Positions 1-5,636 of a stretch of DNA of 6,277 nt are shown here, in pieces. A program made the translations under genes and the position numbers. Source of the stretch: Thermoleophilaceae bacterium (lineage in GTDB: Bacteria; Actinomycetota; Thermoleophilia; Solirubrobacterales; Thermoleophilaceae); NCBI GenBank assembly GCA_013696425.1, contig JACCYP010000241.1, positions 1 through 6,277 on the forward strand, written 5' to 3'. How positions within the stretch are numbered: position 1 is the stretch's first letter; each line of letters opens with the position of its first letter. The notes beneath the pieces were generated by a model, which saw only the letters and a list, made by a program, of their open reading frames with translations, searched no databases and had not been told where the DNA came from.

Positions 1-1070
1 ATGTACAGGCGGTCGCCGTTGGTCCCGTAAAGGAAGGTGTCGTGGACCTCGTCGGAGAGCGCCTCCCACGGGGTGTCCTGGTCGACCTCGTAGCGCTCGG
101 CGATGGCCTGGGTCATGGTCTCGTAGTAGTTGGAGGCGCTGGTGGACCACGGCAGGATCGCGCCCTCGCCCAGCGACAGCGACGGGTCGGGGACGATCAG
201 CTCGGGGTCGATCTCCATCTGCGAGCCGAGTCCCGTGCAACGCGGGCAGGCGCCGTGCGGGGAGTTGAACGAGAACATCCGCGGCTCGAGCTCGGGCATC
301 GAGGTGCCGCAATGGAGGCACATGAAGCGCTCCGAGTAGGTGCTCACCTCGCCGCTGTCGACGTCCTCGATGTCGACGATGCCCTCCGCGCGCGCCACCG
401 CCGTCTCGATCGAGTCCGCGAGCCGCTTGCGCAGGTCGTGGCGCATCACGAGCCGGTCGATGACGACCGAGATGTCGTGCTTGTACTTCTTGTCGAGGGC
501 GATGTCCTCCTCGAGCCGGCGCAGCTCGCCGTCGACCTTCACGCGCGTGAATCCGTCGGCACGCAGCTCCTCGAAGAGCTTGCCGTATTCGCCCTTGCGC
601 CCCCGCACCACCGGTGCCAGCACCATGAACTTGGTGCCCTCGGGGAGCTGCATCACCTGGTCGATCACCTGCTCCGCGGACTGGGCGGCGATCGGGCGGC
701 CGCAGTTGTAGCAATGGGGATGTCCGACCCGGGCCCAGAGGAGACGCAGGTAGTCGTAGATCTCGGTGACGGTGCCCACCGTCGAGCGCGGATTGCGCGA
801 GGTGGTCTTCTGATCGATCGAGATGGCCGGGCTGAGGCCCTCGATCGAGTCGACATCGGGCTTGTCCATCTGACCGAGGAACTGACGGGCGTAGGCGCTC
901 AGCGACTCCACGTAGCGGCGCTGGCCCTCCGCGTAGATCGTGTCGAACGCGAGGCTCGACTTGCCCGAGCCGGACAGCCCGGTGATCACCACCAAGGCGT
1001 TCCTCGGAAGCGTGACGTCTATGTCCTGAAGATTGTGCTCCCGGGCCCCCGAGACGGTTATGTAACCCAC
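1..1070 (-). CDS. uvrA: UvrA, excinuclease ABC subunit A (N-terminal part; runs off the left edge)
   Basis: UvrA is the damage-sensing ATPase of nucleotide excision repair; it loads UvrB onto lesions in the cytoplasm. About 356 of the usual 940 or so residues are present. Visible are the opening GYITVSGAREHNL, Walker A GLSGSGKS at residues 31-38, the UvrA-typical EGQRRYVESLSAYARQFLG stretch directly after it, a CX2C pair at C120/C123, and a CX2C-X20-CX2C zinc module at C251, C254, C275 and C278. By family comparison residues of roughly 130-245 form the UvrB-binding region. The ABC signature and second ATPase half lie outside the window. The start is GTG at 1070-1068, chosen because it puts the conserved N-terminus at residue 2, as in E. 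coli UvrA, and no other usable start is near. No Shine-Dalgarno is visible. It lies 22 nt after the DivIVA-like gene, so co-transcription or translational coupling is likely. No LexA-like box is visible. Identity is very sure; the exact start is fairly sure. Confidence 0.97.
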   Translation of the reverse strand, partial: MGYITVSGAREHNLQDIDVTLPRNALVVITGLSGSGKSSLAFDTIYAEGQRRYVESLSAYARQFLGQMDKPDVDSIEGLSPAISIDQKTTSRNPRSTVGTVTEIYDYLRLLWARVGHPHCYNCGRPIAAQSAEQVIDQVMQLPEGTKFMVLAPVVRGRKGEYGKLFEELRADGFTRVKVDGELRRLEEDIALDKKYKHDISVVIDRLVMRHDLRKRLADSIETAVARAEGIVDIEDVDSGEVSTYSERFMCLHCGTSMPELEPRMFSFNSPHGACPRCTGLGSQMEIDPELIVPDPSLSLGEGAILPWSTSASNYYETMTQAIAERYEVDQDTPWEALSDEVHDTFLYGTNGDRLY

Positions 1071-1092
1071 TCGAGGGAGTGTAGAAAGAGGA

Positions 1093-1884
1093 TCAGCCGA
1101 CGCGTGAATACACGTCGTCGAGGATCGCCTCCCGGTCGTCCAGATCGAAGTTCTCCTCCAGGTAGGCCCCGGTTTCCTCGCGCGAGGTTCCGTTGAGCGC
1201 CATGTTGAGAGCGATCAGGCGAGCACCTTCTGAGCCCTCTCCCGCGGCAGGGGCCGGCTCCTCCTCTTCCTCCTCGATGATCTCTTCTTCTTCGATCGGC
1301 TCGGGCTCCGGCTCCGGCTCGGGCTCGGGCTCGGGCTCGGGCTCCGGCTGGGCCTCGGGCTGCTCGACGTCGGAGATCTCCCCGAGACCGGAGCGGATTC
1401 CCTCGAGGTCGGATTGGAGCGAGCTGGCTCCGCCCTTCAGGGTGCCGACGATGTTGTCCGACGCGGCGCGGATGTCGTCGAGGAGGCGCGTGACCTCCTG
1501 GTCGACGCTCTCCGCGCGCTGGAGCATCTGCGCGGCGGCCTCCTCGACCCTGCGGATCTGGGCGGCCGACTCGGCATCCGAGCGCTCGCGCGACTCGCGC
1601 GCGGCCCGGCTCGCCTCGTCGGTGATCTTGCGGGCTTCCCCCTCGGCACGGTCGGCGATATCCGACGCGCTGCGCTCGGCGGCCTCGACGATCGTGCGCA
1701 CCTGATCGGCGGCCTCGGCCGCAACGGTCGGAGCCGCCTGGGCAGGTGCGTCGAGCTGCGCGCTCTGAATCTGATCCACCTGCTCGGAGATCTCCCGGAG
1801 GTGACGATCCACCTCGTCGGGGTCGTAGCCGCGGCGTGCGGCGGGGAAGTCCCTGCGTTCGATGGAATTGCGGTCCAGCGCCAA
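1093..1884 (-). CDS. DivIVA-domain coiled-coil protein with (EP)8 linker and conserved C-terminal module
   Basis: A 263-residue protein. Its first 26 residues align without gaps to B. subtilis DivIVA as I remember it: L3, N6, I8, F13, R18-G19-Y20-D21 and D23-E24-V25 all coincide. Residue 17 is Arg instead of the membrane-inserting Phe, closer to the Lys-Arg pair of Wag31. Residues about 58-165 are Ala/Glu/Arg-rich and heptad-like, a probable coiled coil. Residues 181-196 are eight Glu-Pro pairs, followed by a run of Glu to about residue 209. A compact C-terminal segment (about 219-263, ARLIALNMALNG ... ILDDVYSRVG) looks like a separate folded module that I cannot name. DivIVA proteins bind curved membrane and recruit partners at poles and septa; that role here is inference. 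The start is TTG at 1884-1882, supported by GAGGAG 6 nt upstream. There is no signal peptide or membrane segment. It probably forms an operon with uvrA, 22 nt downstream. Not necessarily the main cell-division DivIVA of the organism. Confidence 0.85.
   Translation of the reverse strand: MALDRNSIERRDFPAARRGYDPDEVDRHLREISEQVDQIQSAQLDAPAQAAPTVAAEAADQVRTIVEAAERSASDIADRAEGEARKITDEASRAARESRERSDAESAAQIRRVEEAAAQMLQRAESVDQEVTRLLDDIRAASDNIVGTLKGGASSLQSDLEGIRSGLGEISDVEQPEAQPEPEPEPEPEPEPEPEPIEEEEIIEEEEEEPAPAAGEGSEGARLIALNMALNGTSREETGAYLEENFDLDDREAILDDVYSRVG
1298..1345. repeat. Hexamer tandem repeat encoding (Glu-Pro)8
   Basis: Eight consecutive GGCTCS units on the plus strand (S = G or C), 48 bp in all, inside the DivIVA-like gene. 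On the coding strand they read as Glu-Pro pairs at residues 181-196. The units differ only at the last base (five end in G, three in C). The repeat is in frame with a period of six, so slippage by one unit would change linker length without a frameshift. Confidence 0.9.
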
Positions 1885-1890
1885 AGCTTG

Positions 1891-1896
1891 CTCCTC
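1891..1896 (-). promoter_or_regulatory. Shine-Dalgarno of the DivIVA-like gene
   Basis: GAGGAG on the minus strand, 6 nt before the TTG codon at 1884-1882. It decides the start, because TTG is a rare start codon and the protein's DivIVA-type N-terminus begins there. It is the only strong ribosome binding site visible in the window. Confidence 0.8.
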
Positions 1897-1991
1897 GGAT
1901 GGTCGGACGGTCGCGCGAGAGGCTAGCGATCAGCGCCGGGCCGCAGTGCACGAACCGTGCCCACGTAATGCACGCACCATGTTCCGCAGCC

Positions 1992-2031
1992 CTTGCCTTT
2001 CTATTGCAAGCACCGGCAATAGAACGGCAAG
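1992..2031. repeat. Near-perfect inverted repeat between the divergent DivIVA-like and Xre genes
   Basis: The left arm CTTGCCTTTCTATTGC (1992-2007) and right arm GCAATAGAACGGCAAG (2016-2031) pair at 15 of 16 positions around an 8-nt spacer. The inner nine pairs and outer six pairs are perfect. The arms are A/T-richer than the surrounding DNA. It lies 107 nt upstream of the DivIVA-like start and 70 nt upstream of the preferred Xre start. No T-run follows on either strand, so it does not look like an intrinsic terminator. An operator for the adjacent Xre regulator is a reasonable guess. If the Xre gene began at the ATG at 1979 instead, the repeat would be coding. Confidence 0.75.
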
Positions 2032-2101
2032 CAGCGGGGTAGGTGGCGCCGAATCCTCCCCTCCGGGGGGCGAGAAACATCAGTCCGGCCCTTCACCAAG
2101 C

Positions 2102-2455
2102 GTGACCCGTCGCAAGGAAGGCTTTCGCGTCAGTCCGAGGCTCGGAGTTCCGCGCGAGAACAACCCTTGGTACCACGAGTGGGCGCTCGAGATCGGCGGA
2201 CGGATCCGGCGTGTCAGGAAACTGCGCGGCCTCACACAGCACGAACTTGGCCACGAGCTCGAGATGGCCGACGGGTGGGGCTACTCGGCCGGCACGATCT
2301 CCCAGATCGAGCGCGGTTGGCCGAGCGTCCCGTTCCTGGCCTACCTCAGGATCGCCGACGCCCTGGAGGTCCCGGCGTGGCTGCTGCTGGGGCCGGATCA
2401 GATCGACCTGGAGCTCACGCTCGAGCGGCTTCGAGCCGGCGCTGCAGGTCCTTGA
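2102..2455 (+). CDS. Small Xre/Cro-CI-type helix-turn-helix regulator
   Basis: A 117-residue predicted DNA-binding protein. The HTH domain spans about residues 31-97: IGGRIRRVRKLRGLTQHEL, then the recognition helix TISQIERG (65-72), then the typical closing LRIADALEVPAWLLLG. Between TQHEL and TISQIERG there are 15 residues (including DGWGYSAG) where canonical family members have about 9, so the turn carries an insertion of about six. No ligand-binding or protease domain is present. The start is uncertain. GTG at 2102 is preferred because it leaves the upstream inverted repeat non-coding, but no Shine-Dalgarno is visible; in-frame ATGs at 1979 and 1862 are alternatives with unconvincing, Arg/Ser-rich extensions. 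It is transcribed against all its neighbours, diverges from the DivIVA-like gene, and its last 41 nt overlap the end of uvrB tail to tail. Its target is unknown; autoregulation through the inverted repeat is a guess. HTH assignment is firm, start moderate. Confidence 0.8.
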   Translation: MTRRKEGFRVSPRLGVPRENNPWYHEWALEIGGRIRRVRKLRGLTQHELGHELEMADGWGYSAGTISQIERGWPSVPFLAYLRIADALEVPAWLLLGPDQIDLELTLERLRAGAAGP

Positions 2456-4418
2456 TCTCGTCGCGGAGCTTCGCGGCGTACTCGAACCGCAGCTCGTCGG
2501 CCGCGAGGAGCATCTCCTCCTCGAGCTCGACGACGGTCTTCTCGAGCTCCTCGGCCGACATCTCCTCGTCGTGCTTCATTCGCGCCCGGCGACCCTTCGT
2601 GGGGACCTTCGAGTCGCCGCCGGAGAGGAAGTCGGTGATGTCGGAGATGCCCTTCTGGACGGTGGCGGGCGTGATGCCGTGCTCCTCGTTGTATGCCACC
2701 TGGATCGCGCGACGGCGATCGGTCTCCGACAGCGCGGCGCGCATCGCCGCGGACTCCTTGTCGGCGTACATGATCACCTTGCCGTTCACGTTGCGGGCGG
2801 CACGGCCGATGGTCTGGACAAGGGAGGTCTCGCCACGGAGGAAGCCCTCCTTGTCGGCATCGATGATCGCGACGAGCGAGACCTCGGGCAGGTCGAGGCC
2901 CTCGCGGAGCAGGTTCACGCCGACGAGCACGTCGAACTCGCCGAGGCGCAGCTCACGGATTATCTGGATCCGCTCGAGCGTGTCGATCTCCGAGTGCAGG
3001 TAGCGGACCTTGAAGCCGTACTCCAGGAGATAGTCGGTGAGGTCCTCGGCCATCTTCTTGGTGAGGGTCGTGACCAGCGAGCGCTCGCCGGCCTCGACGC
3101 GCCCGCGGATCTCGTTCATCAGGTCGTCGATCTGGTTCTTGGTCTCGCGCACCTCGACCTCGGGATCGACGATGCCGGTCGGGCGCACGATCTGCTCCAT
3201 AACGCGCGCCGAGTGGCCGCGTTCGAACTCGCCGGGAGTGGCCGACACGAACACGATCTGCTTGGTGCGGTGCAGGAACTCGTCGAAGGTCTGCGGGCGG
3301 TTGTCGAGGGCACTCGGCAGCCGGAAGCCGTAGTCCACGAGCGTCTGCTTGCGCGAGCGGTCGCCCTCGAACATGCCGCCGATCTGGGGCACCGTCTGGT
3401 GGGACTCGTCGATGAAACAGACGAAGTCGTCGGGGAAGTAGTCGAGTAGGCAGTAGGGCCTGGCGCCGGGCGCGCGGCCGTCGAGGATGCGCGAGTAGTT
3501 CTCGATCCCGTTGCAGAAGCCGAGCTCGCGGAGCATCTCGAGGTCGAACTGCGTGCGCTGGCGCAGCCGGTGGGATTCGAGCAGCTTGCCCTCGTGCTCG
3601 AGCTCCTTGCAGCGCGTCTCGAGCTCGTCGCGGATCTCCACGAGCGAGCGCTCGATGGTGGCCCGGTCGGTGGCGTAGTGCGTGGCGGGCCAGATGCCGA
3701 TGTGCTCGAGCTCTGAGAGCACCTCGCCCGTGAGGGGGTCGAAGCGCTGGAGCTGCTCCACCTCGTCCCCGAAGAACACGATCCGGTAGGTCTCACCCTC
3801 GGCGTAGGAGGGGAAGATCTCGAGCGTGTCGCCCTTGATCCGGAAGCTCGAGCGGCCCATCGCAGCGTCGTTGCGCGAGTACTGCATGTCCACGAGCTTG
3901 CGGGCGAGCTCGTCGCGGTCGGCGATGCCCCCGCGCTTCAGCTGGACCGTCTGCTTGTCGTACATCTCCGGCGAGCCGAGGCCGTAGATGCATGAGACGC
4001 TCGCCACGATGATCACGTCGCGGCGGCTGAACAGCCCGGCGGTGGCGGCGTGCCGCAGGCGGTCGATCTCCTCGTTGATCGAGGAGTCCTTCTCGATGTA
4101 GAGGTCCTGGTGCGGGACGTAGGCCTCGGGCTGGAAGTAGTCGTAGTAGGAGACGAAGTACTCGACGGCGTTCTCGGGGAAGAACTCGCGGAACTCGTTG
4201 CAGAGCTGGGCCGCAAGCGTCTTGTTGTGCGCGATCACCAGCGACGGGCGCTGCACCTTTTCGATCGTGAACGCCATGGTCGCCGTCTTGCCCGAGCCGG
4301 TGACCCCGAGCAGCGTCTGGAAGCGGTCACCGGCGTCGAGACCGGCCGCCAGCCCGTCGCGCGCCTCGGGCTGATTCGCTACCGGCGTGTAGGCGGAGTT
4401 GAGGCGGAACTCGGGCAC
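2415..4418 (-). CDS. uvrB: UvrB, excinuclease ABC subunit B
   Basis: UvrB is the helicase-like damage-verification subunit of nucleotide excision repair; it receives DNA from UvrA and recruits UvrC. Full length, 667 residues, the usual size. In order: N-terminal LNSAY and NQPEA (Q-motif region), Walker A GVTGSGKT at 38-45, the beta-hairpin with YYDYFQPEAY at 91-100, Walker B with DESH at 337-340, VSATPGE at 391-397, helicase motif VI QTIGRAARN at 535-543, and the C-terminal UVR domain at about 623-660 that contacts UvrC. All key residues are present. The second-last hairpin aromatic is Phe95 where E. coli has Tyr. The start is GTG at 4418-4416, the only canonical start in frame after the upstream stop at 4464. 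There is no clear Shine-Dalgarno and no LexA-like box in the 45-nt gap to the transglycosylase gene. The 3' end overlaps the convergent Xre gene by 41 nt. Confidence 0.98.
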   Translation of the reverse strand: MPEFRLNSAYTPVANQPEARDGLAAGLDAGDRFQTLLGVTGSGKTATMAFTIEKVQRPSLVIAHNKTLAAQLCNEFREFFPENAVEYFVSYYDYFQPEAYVPHQDLYIEKDSSINEEIDRLRHAATAGLFSRRDVIIVASVSCIYGLGSPEMYDKQTVQLKRGGIADRDELARKLVDMQYSRNDAAMGRSSFRIKGDTLEIFPSYAEGETYRIVFFGDEVEQLQRFDPLTGEVLSELEHIGIWPATHYATDRATIERSLVEIRDELETRCKELEHEGKLLESHRLRQRTQFDLEMLRELGFCNGIENYSRILDGRAPGARPYCLLDYFPDDFVCFIDESHQTVPQIGGMFEGDRSRKQTLVDYGFRLPSALDNRPQTFDEFLHRTKQIVFVSATPGEFERGHSARVMEQIVRPTGIVDPEVEVRETKNQIDDLMNEIRGRVEAGERSLVTTLTKKMAEDLTDYLLEYGFKVRYLHSEIDTLERIQIIRELRLGEFDVLVGVNLLREGLDLPEVSLVAIIDADKEGFLRGETSLVQTIGRAARNVNGKVIMYADKESAAMRAALSETDRRRAIQVAYNEEHGITPATVQKGISDITDFLSGGDSKVPTKGRRARMKHDEEMSAEELEKTVVELEEEMLLAADELRFEYAAKLRDEIKDLQRRLEAARA

Positions 4419-4453
4419 TGCTACCGCTTCGCGGGGACCAGCATCGTAGACAC

Positions 4454-4467
4454 GTAGCCGAGGCTAC
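4454..4467. repeat. Short perfect palindrome at the transglycosylase stop, ahead of uvrB
   Basis: GTAGCC-GA-GGCTAC, 6-bp perfect arms with a 2-nt centre, overlapping the stop codon of the transglycosylase gene and lying 35 nt before the uvrB start. It is too short and lacks a T-run, so it is unlikely to terminate transcription. An operator or a chance palindrome are both possible. Confidence 0.4.
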
Positions 4468-5078
4468 AACCCGAGCTCACGCGAGTAGTTCTCGCGATAT
4501 TCCTTGCGGTGTTCGAGGACGCCCGAGACGTACTCGCGCGTCTCGGGGAACTCGATGTCATCGAGCGCGAGCCTGCCGCCGGCGGCGCTCCGCCACCGGT
4601 CGACGTTGCCCTCGCCGGCGTTGTAGGCCGCGACGGCCGTGAGGGCGTCGCCGTCGTAGCGCTGGAGCAGGTAGCGCAGGTACCAGGTCCCGTAGGAGAT
4701 GTTGATCTGCGGCGTGGCCAGGTCGCCCTGCTCGAACTCCGTGCCGCCCGACTTGTGCGCGATGTAGGCGGCGGTGGCCGGGGTGATCTGCATCAGGCCG
4801 CGGGCGCCGGCGTGAGAGGTGGCGTCGCGGAACTTCGACTCCTCGTAGATGACCGAGGCCACGAGCGCGGGGTCGAGGTTCTTGTCCGCGGCCTGCTGGC
4901 GGATGATGTCCTCGTGCTTGAGCGGGAGGGTGATCTCCTTCGCCGCCTCCGAGCCGATCAGCGCGGCGGCTCCGGCGCCCACCAGGGCGGCCACCACCAG
5001 CGCAGCACCGAACCGGCGGCGGCGTATCGCCTTCCGCCTCCGCTTCACCGCGGGGATGCGGACCGCTCTGGTGCTCAT
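4464..5078 (-). CDS. Membrane-anchored lytic transglycosylase (SLT domain)
   Basis: A 204-residue peptidoglycan-cleaving enzyme of the Slt70-like (GH23-type) family, which cuts the MurNAc-GlcNAc bond to form 1,6-anhydro-MurNAc. A very basic cytoplasmic N-terminus (Arg/Lys-rich to residue 22) precedes one hydrophobic segment at about 23-42. This suggests a single-pass anchor, or an uncleaved or cleaved signal, with the catalytic domain outside the membrane. No lipobox Cys is present. The catalytic domain (about 55-200) shows the predicted catalytic Glu80 in YEESKF, GLMQITP at 94-100, the YGTWYLRYLL segment at 129-138 and AYNAGEGNV at 151-159, all in the family order. The start is ATG at 5078-5076, which overlaps the coaE stop as ATGA, so translation is probably coupled to coaE. 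uvrB follows 45 nt downstream. The protein is close to the minimal size of the family, with no cell-wall-binding repeats. Class is firm; the cellular role (growth, sporulation or cell-wall turnover) is not determined. Confidence 0.92.
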   Translation of the reverse strand: MSTRAVRIPAVKRRRKAIRRRRFGAALVVAALVGAGAAALIGSEAAKEITLPLKHEDIIRQQAADKNLDPALVASVIYEESKFRDATSHAGARGLMQITPATAAYIAHKSGGTEFEQGDLATPQINISYGTWYLRYLLQRYDGDALTAVAAYNAGEGNVDRWRSAAGGRLALDDIEFPETREYVSGVLEHRKEYRENYSRELGL

Positions 5079-5620
5079 GTGTTCATCGTTGCAAGAACCT
5101 GGGACAGCTTCTCTTCCAACGCCTCGATCGAGCCATCGTTGCGGATCACGAAGTCCGCTCTGTCCGCTTTTTCCTCCTGCGAGAGCTGGATGCCCTCGCG
5201 GCTCTCGTGACCGCGCTCGCCCACCCGGCCCACACGCACCTCCTCGTCCGCGATCACGGCGATTGTCTTGTCGAACGCGGCTTCCATTCCTGCCTCGAAC
5301 AGCAGCGGTACCTCAACGACGAGTGCCACCCCCTCCCCCTCCTCGCGGAACTGCGCGACCCGCGCGCCGACTCGCGGCCACAGCTCGCCCTCGAGCGCCT
5401 TGCGCGCACCCTCGTCGCCGAACACGCGCTCGGCGATCCGGTCGCGGTCGAGCCGGCCGTCCTTGACGACCTCCGGCCCGAGCTTGGCGGCCACGGCATC
5501 GCGCACCCCATCGGTGGCGAGCAGCTCGTGGACGACCGCGTCCGTGGAGAGCGTCGCGGCGCCCAGGCGCTCGAGCGCGCGCAGCGCCTCGGACTTGCCG
5601 GCGCCCATACCGCCGGTCAA
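5075..5620 (-). CDS. coaE: Dephospho-CoA kinase (start codon uncertain)
   Basis: CoaE phosphorylates the ribose 3'-hydroxyl of dephospho-CoA with ATP, the last step of coenzyme A synthesis, in the cytoplasm. The frame gives 181 residues from TTG at 5620-5618. Visible are the P-loop GGMGAGKS at 3-10, the TDAVVHELL region at 27-34 (family: D-A-D near the substrate site), EVPLLFEAGME at 103-113 and the family's C-terminal LSQEEKADRADFVIRNDGS at 146-164. The lid region before it (ERGHESREGIQ) is less canonical than usual. The start is a problem: the first beta-strand of the family (normally about six residues before the GG of the P-loop) is encoded upstream of the TTG as F-I-G, but no ATG, GTG or TTG occurs in frame there, and the frame runs back into rpsA. 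The stop overlaps the transglycosylase ATG by 4 nt. The gene begins 16 nt after the rpsA stop. Function is firm, start is weak. Confidence 0.92.
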   Translation of the reverse strand: MTGGMGAGKSEALRALERLGAATLSTDAVVHELLATDGVRDAVAAKLGPEVVKDGRLDRDRIAERVFGDEGARKALEGELWPRVGARVAQFREEGEGVALVVEVPLLFEAGMEAAFDKTIAVIADEEVRVGRVGERGHESREGIQLSQEEKADRADFVIRNDGSIEALEEKLSQVLATMNT

Positions 5621-5636
5621 CCCGATGAAGGGGGCG

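Noticed and set aside
1068..1081. Small hairpin CACTC-GAGG-GAGTG covering the uvrA start codon
   Set aside because: Five-bp arms with a 4-nt loop are common by chance at this GC content, and nothing else supports a translational switch.
42..1196. Long plus-strand open frame opposite uvrA (384 codons)
   Set aside because: It is antisense to the clearly conserved uvrA frame and is rich in Arg, Leu, Val and Ala with no recognisable domain, as expected from the complement of GC-biased codons.
1992..2031. Inverted repeat as an intrinsic terminator
   Set aside because: No T-run follows on either strand and it lies between divergent genes, where a terminator has no obvious use.
1058..2080. Minus-strand open frame of 340 codons overlapping the DivIVA-like gene
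   Set aside because: It is a shifted frame of the DivIVA-like gene, dominated by Arg/Gly/Pro, while the other frame shows a DivIVA motif, coiled-coil pattern and a good ribosome binding site.
1862..2101. N-terminal extension of the Xre-type protein from ATG 1862 or ATG 1979
   Set aside because: The extension is Arg/Ser/Pro-rich without domain features, overlaps the DivIVA-like start when begun at 1862, and would make the inverted repeat coding. It cannot be fully excluded because GTG 2102 lacks a Shine-Dalgarno.
2147..2161. GTTC-N7-GAAC palindrome as a possible SOS (LexA) box
   Set aside because: The half-sites are in the opposite order and spacing to the usual GAAC-N4-GTTC form, and it lies inside the Xre coding region.
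4509..5210. Plus-strand open frame opposite the transglycosylase gene
   Set aside because: It is antisense to a gene with all SLT motifs; its translation has no domain and it spans two real minus-strand genes.
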